A stretch of DNA of 9,821 bases from Pseudomonadales bacterium (GCA_022360535.1 JAKSCP010000444.1:1-9821); one strand, 5' to 3'; positions 1 to 6,526 are shown, counted from the first letter of the stretch. A program made the numbers and translations. Notes: generated from the letters alone by a model not told the origin.

Positions 1-709
1 GTAATTGCAGTAGCTCTAAGCCATCTAAAATCAATAGAGTTTTGTGTTCACGAATTAGATTTGCCAGTCGAGTAGCCTTGGACCAAGGTGTCCCCTTGTA
101 GGGGCAAGGATCACCAAACCAATCTAATGCGTGCTCGACAAAATAGTCACCAGATGAATCGACATCGTTCGCGTGATTCTGCCAGTAGAACGACCAAGCA
201 TAAATCCTACTGGCACCCTTGTATCTTGATTTGCTTAGTTCGGAGAGCCATTTATTAACTAATGAGCTTTTTCCTGCCCCACCAAACGCTGTAACCTCTA
301 CGACATTAGTTCGCATATCGAACCAGTAATCACTAAGCAGCTTTAATTCTCTTTCCCGTCCAAAAATCTTGACATTGGTAATTGGCAAAGTGCTTGTTGA
401 TATCTTTACCCCTGCTCCTTGGGAAATACTCTTGGTCTCCTTTAGATTTTTTCTGACCTCATGTTCGAAATCCTCCAGAGACAGTGAGAACCATTCAGGT
501 TCAATCCTAAAGGCCCTCGCGACTTTAGATAACTCTTCGAGCGGTATTGCGTTACCACGACTGGTTTCTGTTCCTAAACACCAACGACTAATAGCTTGAC
601 GAGATTTCCCGATTTCAGCGCCTAAATCGGAATTTGAAGTAATGTGAGGGTTCAGCTGCAGCAGATACAGTAATTGCAGCTTCTCTTTCAGATTTGGATG
701 CCTTTCCAT
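1..709 (-). CDS. HTH (XRE-type) - STAND P-loop NTPase, 3' end beyond window
   Basis: The 236 visible residues run off the left edge, so the C-terminal part is missing. Residues about 26-70 form an XRE/HTH_3-like DNA-binding domain (NSDLGAEIGKSRQAISRW, then an EELSKVARAF helix). After a linker comes FGRE (116-119), the usual entry to a STAND nucleotide-binding domain, then Walker A FGGAGKSSLVNKW (142-154), an aromatic WSFYWQ segment (172-177) and a hydrophobic Walker B TLLILDG (224-230). In known relatives this kind of NTPase is followed by a repeat sensor region (often TPR), and the N-terminal module varies (TIR, SEFIR, HTH and others). STAND proteins act as ligand-triggered switches, in regulation or in phage defence; which applies here is not shown. 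The ATG at 709 is the only ATG, GTG or TTG before an upstream in-frame stop at 785-787; it has no clear Shine-Dalgarno sequence. The DNA is more AT-rich than the genes to its right, consistent with accessory origin. Confidence 0.85.
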   Translation of the reverse strand, partial: MERHPNLKEKLQLLYLLQLNPHITSNSDLGAEIGKSRQAISRWCLGTETSRGNAIPLEELSKVARAFRIEPEWFSLSLEDFEHEVRKNLKETKSISQGAGVKISTSTLPITNVKIFGRERELKLLSDYWFDMRTNVVEVTAFGGAGKSSLVNKWLSELSKSRYKGASRIYAWSFYWQNHANDVDSSGDYFVEHALDWFGDPCPYKGTPWSKATRLANLIREHKTLLILDGLELLQL

Positions 710-778
710 GAGATGAATTCGATACCCTGATGAGTCAGAGTGCGAACCAAAATATGGCGCACTTTTTATTCTTTTTCC

Positions 779-826
779 GGTGAGTTAGGTATATGGCTAG
801 CAATACACATAATGTTAAAACTCACC
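779..826 (-). promoter_or_regulatory. Putative promoter flanked by 8-base inverted repeat, upstream of HTH-STAND gene
   Basis: On the minus strand a TTAACA hexamer (818-813; 5 of 6 to the -35 consensus) is followed, after a long 19-base spacer, by TATACC (793-788). The two arms of the inverted repeat, GGTGAGTT (779-786) and AACTCACC (819-826), bracket these elements exactly: one arm abuts the -35, the other follows the -10. The gene it would drive encodes an HTH protein, so an autoregulatory operator is a reasonable inference. The spacer is longer than ideal, so the promoter call is weak; the repeat itself is directly visible. Confidence 0.35.
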
Positions 827-1011
827 CGTCCATTTTGTGAGAATAGCCCATCGTGCAGAATAGGTACAGACTGCTATCAATTAGGGCTAACTCTCTGTTT
901 TAACTGAAATAGTTAGCATCCAACAGAATTTCAATTCAGACCTGTAATCAATTCGGCCCTTATTTACCTCAAACATCTGCGTAGCCCTGACGCGATCAAC
1001 TTTCCAACAAT

Positions 1012-1040
1012 TTGAATCACAGCACAGTTTCCGGTATCTA
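1012..1040 (+). promoter_or_regulatory. Possible sigma-70 promoter for the pilin gene
   Basis: TTGAAT (1012-1017) and TATCTA (1035-1040) are separated by 17 bases and lie about 43 bases before the pilin start. The -10 match is only 3 of 6. Many pilin genes use sigma-54, but I did not find a convincing GG-N10-GC element here. Confidence 0.25.
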
Positions 1041-1082
1041 TACGCCTACACTACACTAGTCCAATTTACGGGATTTGCCGTT

Positions 1083-1520
1083 ATGAAGGGTATGCAGTTG
1101 CAGCAAGCCAAGAAGAGAGAATCCGGGTTTACCCTGATCGAGCTATTGATGGTGGTCGCCATCATCGGCATCCTGGCGTCTGTCGCACTGCCTGCTTACG
1201 ATCTGTACCGCAATCGGGCCCGATTTGCGGAGGCGATTTTGGGTGTCGGTGCCCACCGTTCGGCCATCATCACCGCCGCTTCCATTGGCCGTGGCAATGC
1301 CATTGGCGACTACGATTCCGGTGCTCTGGGCATTCCACCTGTCCAGCCACAGACAGCCAATACCCACGGCATCAGCGTGACTGACGGCGCCATTACCATG
1401 ACCTGGCGGGCCGACGGAACGGATCTGGCTGGGGCAACCTATGTTCTGCAAGCTGGCGGTATCGTGCCTCCCATCCAGTGGACTACCACCGGCAGCTGTA
1501 TCGCCAGCGGCTACTGCTAG
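1083..1520 (+). CDS. Type IV pilin (major pilin-like, class III leader)
   Basis: This 145-residue protein is a pilus subunit precursor. It has a 15-residue basic leader ending in Gly15, then the N-methylated core FTLIELLMVVAIIGILASVA with Phe16 at +1 and Glu20 at +5, the standard prepilin peptidase (PilD) cleavage and methylation site. The hydrophobic helix anchors it in the inner membrane and packs in the fibre core. The C-terminus ends GSCIASGYC, with Cys139 and Cys145 placed to form the pilin disulfide loop, a very short one of five residues; endings of this type occur in other gammaproteobacterial pilins. The length fits a major pilin rather than a minor pseudopilin. No pilB, pilC or pilD lies beside it, so assembly must rely on machinery elsewhere. 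The start could instead be the ATG at 1092; either gives the same mature protein. No strong ribosome-binding site is visible. Confidence 0.9.
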   Translation: MKGMQLQQAKKRESGFTLIELLMVVAIIGILASVALPAYDLYRNRARFAEAILGVGAHRSAIITAASIGRGNAIGDYDSGALGIPPVQPQTANTHGISVTDGAITMTWRADGTDLAGATYVLQAGGIVPPIQWTTTGSCIASGYC

Positions 1521-1664
1521 AACCTCAAAAGACCAAGCACTCCCACTGTCTGCGCTCTGGCTGCATTTGTCGCTGGTGTTTTTGTCCGTTGTTGGCAACA
1601 ATGGTGGGGCTATGCCTCATTAGCCACTAGATAAAAACAAGAATCTGAAAAAAGCAGACAAACT

Positions 1665-2852
1665 ATGGCCTCAGAGACTGTCCTCGCCACCGGCTCCGAC
1701 CGACCCACCACCAATCGCAATACAGTAATTGTCAGCGCGCTGGTTGCTCTGGCGCTTTACGTCCTGATCTTCGCCAATGCAGGCTGGAGACTGGCCAGCC
1801 TGTTCCTGGTTGGCCTGGCTGCCGGAGTTATTCTTTATCATGCCGCCTTTGGCTTTACGGCGGCCTGGCGAGAGGTTGCACTTTCTGGACGTAGTGGCGG
1901 CTTACGAGCGCAAATGTTCATGCTGGCAACTACCGTCCTCATTTTCACGCCGCTAATCTCCCAGGGTGAATTCGGCGGCATAGGGCTCAGAGGCAGTGTC
2001 GCACCGCTCAATCTGGCAGTTGTTACCGGCGCCTTTTTATTCGGCATCGGGATGCAACTAGGTGGCGGCTGTGCTTCGGGCACTCTGTTCACCGTTGGCG
2101 GCGGCAATGCGCGTATGTTGATTACTCTCGCGGCTTTTATCGCCGGCTCGCTATTGGGAAGCTGGCATTGGTCAAGCTGGCGGGACGCCCCGGGGCTAGA
2201 ACCCGTTGCCCTGACCGCTTCGTTTGGCGCCATTGGCGGTATTCTTGTCAGCCTGGTGTTGTTTGGTGCTGTCTATCTCTGCGCCTCAGCCTGGGAAAAA
2301 CACAGACGGGGCGAAGTAGAAAGTACATTAAGTGCCACCTCTCCCTCTTTATTACGCGGCCCGTGGCCATTACTCGCCGGTGCTTTAGCTTTAGCAGCAG
2401 TCAATGTTGCAACATTATTATTGGCGGGGCGGCCTTGGGGCGTAACTTCCGGTTTCGCGCTTTGGGGTGCCAAGCTGGTCGGCGTGATCGGCTTCGATGT
2501 ATCCAGTTGGCCCTATTGGAGTCGGGCAGCCCAGGCCGCTGCTCTTGAGAACAGCCTGTTGCAAGACATTACCTCTGTCATGAATTTTGGGATTATTCTT
2601 GGCGCGCTGCTGGCTGCCGGCCTGGCGGGCAAGTTTGCCCCTTCCTTTCGCATTCCAGCCAAATCAATATTCGCCGCTATCATCGGTGGCATACTGCTGG
2701 GCTATGGTGCACGCATTGCCTTTGGATGCAATATCGGCGCCTATTTCGGCGGAATCAGTTCCACCAGCCTGCACGGTTGGCTGTGGTTTGTTGCTGCCTT
2801 CGTTGGCAGCAGTCTGGGCACACGCCTGCGCCCGCTGTTTGGATTGCGTTGA
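1665..2852 (+). CDS. YeeE/YedE-family membrane transporter (sulfur compound uptake, TsuA-like)
   Basis: The 395-residue product is strongly hydrophobic throughout, with roughly ten membrane segments. It carries the two hallmark cysteine motifs of the YeeE/YedE (Sulf_transp) family: QLGGGCASGTLFTVGGG with Cys136 in the first half, and ARIAFGCNIGAYFGGI with Cys355 in the second, the two halves being related pseudo-repeats. A third cysteine, Cys206, lies between them. Characterised members (TsuA) import thiosulfate, passing the ion along conserved cysteines; some relatives are linked to selenium. The substrate here is therefore inferred. A cytoplasmic-type loop (about 210-230) separates the halves. 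No TusA-like or rhodanese partner is adjacent; the next gene is modE, 49 bases downstream. The 144-base gap to the pilin gene contains no good promoter or terminator that I can see. The ATG at 1665 has only a weak purine-rich (AAAAAAG) leader. Confidence 0.88.
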   Translation: MASETVLATGSDRPTTNRNTVIVSALVALALYVLIFANAGWRLASLFLVGLAAGVILYHAAFGFTAAWREVALSGRSGGLRAQMFMLATTVLIFTPLISQGEFGGIGLRGSVAPLNLAVVTGAFLFGIGMQLGGGCASGTLFTVGGGNARMLITLAAFIAGSLLGSWHWSSWRDAPGLEPVALTASFGAIGGILVSLVLFGAVYLCASAWEKHRRGEVESTLSATSPSLLRGPWPLLAGALALAAVNVATLLLAGRPWGVTSGFALWGAKLVGVIGFDVSSWPYWSRAAQAAALENSLLQDITSVMNFGIILGALLAAGLAGKFAPSFRIPAKSIFAAIIGGILLGYGARIAFGCNIGAYFGGISSTSLHGWLWFVAAFVGSSLGTRLRPLFGLR

Positions 2853-2863
2853 CCAGGTCAACG
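2847..2863. promoter_or_regulatory. 17-base perfect palindrome at the end of the YeeE-like gene, before modE
   Basis: CGTTGACCAGGTCAACG has 8-base arms around a single central A, and it includes the TGA stop of the transporter gene (2850-2852). It ends 3 bases before the proposed modE -35 element. As RNA it could form a 6-base-pair stem with a 5-base loop, but no U-run follows, so a terminator is unlikely. Its place just upstream of -35 suits an activator or co-regulator site. It does not match the ModE operator upstream of modB. Confidence 0.45.
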
Positions 2864-2866
2864 TAG

Positions 2867-2895
2867 CTGACAGCAGCATCCCCCTCACTTACACT
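2867..2895 (+). promoter_or_regulatory. Putative modE promoter giving a leaderless mRNA
   Basis: CTGACA (2867-2872, 5 of 6 to the -35 consensus) and TACACT (2890-2895, 4 of 6 to -10) are spaced by exactly 17 bases. A start point about 7 bases after the -10 falls at or next to the modE ATG at 2902, and there is no Shine-Dalgarno sequence before that ATG. Both facts fit leaderless translation, though read-through from the transporter gene is also possible. Confidence 0.4.
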
Positions 2896-2901
2896 GGCCC
2901 C

Positions 2902-3720
2902 ATGGCCAAACGTTCCGAATCACCATCCTCCGGTGCCGCCTTGAAGGGAGACTTGTTCCTGGAAAGTGCCGACAGACAATCCTTCGATAGTCGACAGATC
3001 ACACTGTTGCAGGCAGTTAAGTCCTGCGGCTCCATCAGCTCGGCGGCCAAGCAAGTAGGCATCAGTTACAAGACGGCCTGGGACCGGCTCAATGCGATGA
3101 ACAATATATCTGATAAACCAATAGTGAACCGCGCGGCCGGCGGCCCCCGGGGTGGAGGCACCCGGCTTACTGACTTTGGCGAAGAGCTTTTATCAGGTCT
3201 GCAAGCGCTACAGGAAGAACATGCCGGTTTTGTCGCAAGGCTGGGCGAGAACGTACAAGAGCTTGGTGACCTCAGCCGATTCTTACGCAGCTCAAATCTC
3301 AGAACCAGTGCCCGCAATCAATATCGAGGCAAAATTCAAAAAGTGATACCTGGCACAGTAAACACAGAAGTTGAACTTGCTCCTACCGAGACGCTACACA
3401 TCGTCGCCACCATAACCAACGACAGTTTTAGTCGCATGGAGCTAGGCCCCGGTGTGGAGGTAATTGCATTGATCAAATCCTCCTGGGTCATGCTAAGCGC
3501 ACAAACGAATGTGGCCACCAGTGCCCGCAATCAATTGCCCGGCACCATCAATCAGATTACCAAAGGTGAAGTCGATGCCGAGATCACGCTGGATCTGGGG
3601 GGCGGGAAAAGTCTTTGTTCGGTGATTACTGCCGCCAGTTGCGATGCCATGCAGTTGAGTGAAGGGCAAGAGGTAACGGCACTGTTTAAAGCCTCCAGTG
3701 TCATTCTGATGCGACCTTAA
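2902..3720 (+). CDS. modE: Molybdate-responsive transcriptional regulator ModE
   Basis: The 272-residue protein has the ModE layout. Residues about 30-100 form the LysR-like winged helix (SCGSISSAAKQVGISYKTAW, then the glycine-rich wing GGPRGGGTRLTDFG). Two Mop domains follow, each opening with TSARNQ (135-140 and 206-211), which bind molybdate at the dimer interface. E. coli ModE is about 262 residues, so the length fits. With molybdate bound, ModE represses molybdate uptake genes; a matching operator lies upstream of modB. The frame stays open upstream to 2587, but that stretch overlaps the transporter gene and does not look like ModE, so the ATG at 2902 was chosen. It has no ribosome-binding site; TTG at 2953, preceded by AAGGGAG, is a less likely alternative because the spacing is only 2 bases. 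The gene converges on modC across 9 bases, leaving no room for a terminator between them. Confidence 0.93.
   Translation: MAKRSESPSSGAALKGDLFLESADRQSFDSRQITLLQAVKSCGSISSAAKQVGISYKTAWDRLNAMNNISDKPIVNRAAGGPRGGGTRLTDFGEELLSGLQALQEEHAGFVARLGENVQELGDLSRFLRSSNLRTSARNQYRGKIQKVIPGTVNTEVELAPTETLHIVATITNDSFSRMELGPGVEVIALIKSSWVMLSAQTNVATSARNQLPGTINQITKGEVDAEITLDLGGGKSLCSVITAASCDAMQLSEGQEVTALFKASSVILMRP
3304..3535 (+). repeat. Exact 19-base direct repeat at the starts of the two Mop domains of modE
   Basis: ACCAGTGCCCGCAATCAAT occurs at 3304-3322 and again at 3517-3535. The period is 213 bases, exactly 71 codons, so recombination between copies would remove or add one Mop domain in frame. The conserved protein motif TSARNQ explains part of the identity, but matching third codon positions go beyond it. 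Confidence 0.85.
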
Positions 3721-3729
3721 ACGGATAAA

Positions 3730-4866
3730 CTAACGCAGAATCGCCACCGACTTGATTTGTCCATAGAGTTGCATTCCCTCGCGCAACTCCATTTCATGCA
3801 CCGAACGTTTGGACACTCGAGCCAACAACAGACTCTCTCCAACCTGAAGTTGAACCGTAGACATTCCGGCATCGGCACCGTCGTCGATTAAGACTATCTG
3901 AGCTGGCAATCGGTTCAGGATACTGCTGTCACTGGTGGCATCCAGCGACAGACTGACGTCGCGCGCCAGTATCCGCAGTCTTACCTTGGCACCGATTGCA
4001 CCCAAACCCTCCGAATCTCTTACCAGCAACTCACCACCGGGGAACGCGACAGTGGCTAAGTGCCAACGCTCGTCCCGGCTCAGCACCTGGCCTTCCAGCA
4101 CTGCTCCCGCCTCCTCGCCAAACTCCAAAGGCAAATCGGTGCGCGATAGCAAATCCACTAGTTCACCCTGGGCGGCCACCTTGCCTTGATCCAGAATTAA
4201 TAACGTGTCGGCCAAGCGGGTTACCTCTTCCATGGAATGAGTAACGTAGAGAATTGGTAGTTGAATCTCCCGGTGCAGTCGTTCCAGGTAAGGCAATATC
4301 TCCAAACGCCGTTGTCGATCTAATGCGGCGAGCGGTTCGTCCATCAACAACAGACTTGGATTGATTAGCAAAGCCCTGGCAATCGCCACTCGCTGCCTCT
4401 CACCTCCCGACAGCTGGCTCGGGTACTGTTCGAGTAGTGATTGGATACCCATCAGATCGACGATGGTCTGAAATGTCATGCCTCCAGGCGCAGCGCGTTT
4501 TGCAGCGTAACGAAGGTTACCTTCTGCCGTGAGATGTTCAAACAAGCTGGCTTCCTGAAAGACATAGCCAATGGGTCGTTGATAGGCAGGCAACGAATGA
4601 GATGAACCGTGCCAAACCTCACCGTTAACGATCAGCTCACCCTCATCGATGGCCTGCAGCCCGGCAAGGCAGCGTAATAATGTGGTTTTGCCTGAACCCG
4701 ATGTACCGAAGATTGCGGTGATGCCCTGCCCCGGCAATTGCAGATCGACATCCAGTGTGAACGCGAAATTTTCTGGCACAGCTTTGGATTGACCAACACG
4801 GGTTTTGATCGTTACTACTATTGAATCTCCAGCATTGGCAGATTGTTTTGCAAGCGGAAAGCTCAT
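3730..4866 (-). CDS. modC: Molybdate ABC transporter ATP-binding protein ModC
   Basis: This 378-residue ABC ATPase powers molybdate import through ModB. Visible motifs are Walker A GTSGSGKT (54-61), Q-loop Gln104, the signature LSGGERQR (152-159), Walker B LLLMDEP (172-178) and switch His210. Residues from about 313 to the end form a C-terminal Mop domain (SILNRLPAQIVLIDDG...), which separates ModC from other import ATPases and allows molybdate-dependent inhibition. The N-terminus is about 20 residues longer than in E. coli ModC, but the ATG overlaps the modB stop as ATGA, so this start is well supported and translation is probably coupled. It is the second gene of a modB-modC transcript under the ModE operator at 5589-5620. 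Confidence 0.94.
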   Translation of the reverse strand: MSFPLAKQSANAGDSIVVTIKTRVGQSKAVPENFAFTLDVDLQLPGQGITAIFGTSGSGKTTLLRCLAGLQAIDEGELIVNGEVWHGSSHSLPAYQRPIGYVFQEASLFEHLTAEGNLRYAAKRAAPGGMTFQTIVDLMGIQSLLEQYPSQLSGGERQRVAIARALLINPSLLLMDEPLAALDRQRRLEILPYLERLHREIQLPILYVTHSMEEVTRLADTLLILDQGKVAAQGELVDLLSRTDLPLEFGEEAGAVLEGQVLSRDERWHLATVAFPGGELLVRDSEGLGAIGAKVRLRILARDVSLSLDATSDSSILNRLPAQIVLIDDGADAGMSTVQLQVGESLLLARVSKRSVHEMELREGMQLYGQIKSVAILR

Positions 4867-5567
4867 GGGCGCTGACCTTCCGTTGCGAAGCTGGTGTTGC
4901 CGTGATTCCCTTGCGTGCCATAGACGATGAGTAGTACCAGGAATGAAAACACCAGTAATGAGCCTGCCAACCAGTGAGCTTGCTGGTAATTGAGCGCCTC
5001 CACGTAATCATAGATCTGTACTGAGACCACCCGTGTCTCGCCAGGAATGTTGCCGCCTATCATGAGCACCACACCGAACTCACCGACAGTATGGGCAAAG
5101 CCCAACACGGCGGCTGTGACGAATCCATTTCGAGACAAGGGCAGAACCACGCTAATAAAAGTATCCCAAACACCAGCCCGCAAGGTCGCGGCCATCTCCA
5201 ATGGTCTGGCACCCAGGCTTGCGAAACTGCTTTGCAGCGGTTGCACCACAAATGGCAGGGAGTAAAACACCGAGGCAACCACCAAACCCCAAAACGTAAA
5301 TGGCAGTGTTCCCAGGCCCAGCGCAGTAGTGAGCTGACCAACAGGCCCGCTGGGACTCAAGGAAATCAACAAATAGAACCCCAATACCGTTGGTGGCAAT
5401 ACCAGCGGCAGCGCGACGATGGCGGCAATGGGCCCGCGCCAGCGGGAACGGGTTGTAGCCAGCCACCAGGCCAAGGGCGTACCCAACAGCAATAGAATTG
5501 CTGTCGTGGTAGTGGCTAAGCGCAAAGTCAGCCCGATTGCGAGTAAATCAGCTTCTGTGAATCCCAT
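4863..5567 (-). CDS. modB: Molybdate ABC transporter permease ModB
   Basis: The 234-residue inner-membrane permease has about five or six membrane segments and the typical ModB segment ALPLVLPPTVLGFYLL (about 52-67). The EAA loop that docks onto ModC is EMAATLRAGVWDTFISVVLP (about 124-143), followed by AHTVGEFGVVLMIGGNIPG, which is also characteristic of the molybdate/sulfate permease group. A sulfate or tungstate permease would look similar, but the Mop domain on ModC, the neighbouring modE and the ModE operator point to molybdate (or molybdate/tungstate). It is the first gene of the transcript: the ModE-controlled promoter lies about 40 bases upstream and no modA intervenes. Only a weak GGA precedes the ATG. 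Confidence 0.93.
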   Translation of the reverse strand: MGFTEADLLAIGLTLRLATTTTAILLLLGTPLAWWLATTRSRWRGPIAAIVALPLVLPPTVLGFYLLISLSPSGPVGQLTTALGLGTLPFTFWGLVVASVFYSLPFVVQPLQSSFASLGARPLEMAATLRAGVWDTFISVVLPLSRNGFVTAAVLGFAHTVGEFGVVLMIGGNIPGETRVVSVQIYDYVEALNYQQAHWLAGSLLVFSFLVLLIVYGTQGNHGNTSFATEGQRP

Positions 5568-5588
5568 GGTGAATCCGGGGCAATGGTT

Positions 5589-5620
5589 ATAGCGTTATAT
5601 AGTGATTTATATAACGCTAT
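5589..5620. promoter_or_regulatory. ModE operator upstream of modBC
   Basis: Perfect inverted repeat with 13-base arms, ATAGCGTTATATA and TATATAACGCTAT, around the centre GTGATT. The inner CGTTATAT/ATATAACG half-sites match the known ModE box of E. coli, and a modE gene is present in the window. It covers the -10 and expected start point of the modB promoter, so binding should repress. Confidence 0.9.
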
Positions 5621-5634
5621 TTACAACGAAGCAA
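5606..5634 (-). promoter_or_regulatory. modBC promoter
   Basis: On the minus strand TTGCTT (5634-5629) and TATAAA (5611-5606) are separated by 17 bases. The -10 hexamer lies inside the ModE operator, and the expected start near 5599 gives a leader of about 32 bases to the modB ATG. Confidence 0.65.
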
Positions 5635-5684
5635 GTTAAAAATTGTTGAAAATTCAGCGTATTAGAAGAGAGATTCGGCTGGTG

Positions 5685-5969
5685 TTAGTTATTGGTGATG
5701 GTCGTACGGCGCCATTCCCGTTGAGTGAGATCACTATGCTCCTCGATAGTGCCCACGCGCCGGCAGACCCGCTGACTTATGCGTGATCCCAAGGGTTTCT
5801 CACGGCGGCACTCGATGCGGTCCTCCCGCTCTACGGAAGCATTGTATTGCTCTATTTCCGCATCGGTAGGCATGCGCGTAGGTTGGCGATCAGGATCGGC
5901 CGAGCAGCCAATCATTGCGCTGGATGCCAGCAAGCACAGTACCGGCAAAGTCACTGGAGTCATACTCAT
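5685..5969 (-). CDS. Small putative lipoprotein with a Cys-x14-Cys segment
   Basis: The 94-residue product starts with a hydrophobic signal segment (about 4-20) ending in MIGC, an acceptable lipobox with Cys22 as the lipid-bearing residue, so it is probably a periplasm-facing lipoprotein. Residues about 49-70 read EDRIECRREKPLGSRISQRVCR, with Cys54 and Cys69; I recognise the general pattern of a cysteine, a charged stretch, Gly-Ser-Arg and a second cysteine from small uncharacterised proteobacterial exported proteins. The two cysteines could form a disulfide in the periplasm. No function is known to me. AGAGG lies 6 bases before the ATG, a good ribosome-binding site. It reads in the same direction as modB, but the modB promoter lies between them, so it appears to be an independent unit. 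Confidence 0.7.
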   Translation of the reverse strand: MSMTPVTLPVLCLLASSAMIGCSADPDRQPTRMPTDAEIEQYNASVEREDRIECRREKPLGSRISQRVCRRVGTIEEHSDLTQREWRRTTITNN

Positions 5970-6226
5970 AGCAGCCTCTGTTTTTATTATGGCTGAGTGT
6001 TTGAGTATCCAGAGAAAATCCTACAACTGCAAGGTTACAAAACCGTAAATGATCGAATTAGATACCAACCAAGCGCCCAAAAGCCCTCAGAAGGCTAATC
6101 ATCACCCGTCCAATACTGCTCCCGATAGTCCCTGACACACATAAAACATCAGACCCTTATTTCATTGCAGGCGCCCGAGCCATCGAGGCTCCATCCACAC
6201 TCAACTTTATGAGCATGTATCAAATT

Positions 6227-6526
6227 TCAGTCTGGGGTTGAATAAGAAATGAGTATGACTAACGAAATGAAGAGCCAAAGCCATTGTTCAAAGAACTGTG
6301 GGTCGAAAACAATCGCCATAGCATCAACAACAACTGAAGCCAGGCCCCCACCTGTATCTACAAAAAACAAGACGATTGACCCGAAGATGCTGGACGCCAC
6401 AAGCAAAGACAGGAGCAAGATATACATTCGTCGCTGCTTTCGCCGTTCAACTTTCCTGGTGACAGAAGCTACGAATTCCGTATCGTCCTGTGAATCGCTC
6501 CGCAACTGAGTAAATTCCTCTACCAA
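6227..6526 (-). CDS. Two-helix membrane protein, candidate anti-sigma factor
   Basis: The 99-residue protein has a charged N-terminal region (1-33, ending in a run of Lys and Arg), a membrane helix at about 34-56, a loop, and a second helix at about 82-96. It starts with TTG, one base after the stop of the ECF sigma gene (TGA-A-TTG), and GGAAG inside the end of the sigma gene sits 6 bases before it, so translation is coupled. A small membrane protein with an N-terminal cytoplasmic segment directly after an ECF sigma gene is the usual arrangement of an anti-sigma factor, and the basic end of that segment favours a cytoplasmic location. The zinc-binding HxxxCxxC motif of many anti-sigma factors is absent and I recognise no family, so the role rests on context. 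Confidence 0.6.
   Translation of the reverse strand: MVEEFTQLRSDSQDDTEFVASVTRKVERRKQRRMYILLLSLLVASSIFGSIVLFFVDTGGGLASVVVDAMAIVFDPQFFEQWLWLFISLVILISYSTPD

Larger units (their letters stand above)
710..1082. other. 373-base divergent intergenic region, AT-rich
   Basis: This gap separates the minus-strand HTH-STAND gene from the plus-strand pilin gene, so it should hold two divergent promoters. I see no convincing gene. Inverted repeats present are GGTGAGTT/AACTCACC (779-786 and 819-826), GCTAACT/AGTTAGC (886-892 and 911-917) and a short palindrome GAATT-TC-AATTC (926-937). Any could be an operator; only the first is placed sensibly around a promoter-like sequence. Confidence 0.6.

Noticed and set aside
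812..907. A 31-codon plus-strand frame with four cysteines in the gap between the HTH-STAND and pilin genes
   Set aside because: It has no ribosome-binding site, overlaps the proposed promoter and inverted repeat, and shows no recognisable motif.
1143..1601. Minus-strand frame of 152 codons opposite the pilin gene
   Set aside because: It is antisense to a certain pilin gene, and its composition (many Gly, Asp and Ala) looks like a complement artefact.
1608..1625. Small stem GGCTA/TAGCC between the pilin and YeeE-like genes
   Set aside because: The 5-base-pair stem with an 8-base loop is too weak and is followed by A-rich, not T-rich, sequence on the coding strand.
2587..2901. Upstream extension of the modE frame to a start at 2587
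   Set aside because: It overlaps the clear YeeE-like gene in another frame and its translation has no similarity to ModE; ModE length fits the ATG at 2902.
6177..6191. Hairpin GAGCC-ATCGA-GGCTC downstream of the candidate anti-sigma gene
   Set aside because: The stem is only 5 base pairs and no U-run follows on the minus strand, so a terminator call is not supported.
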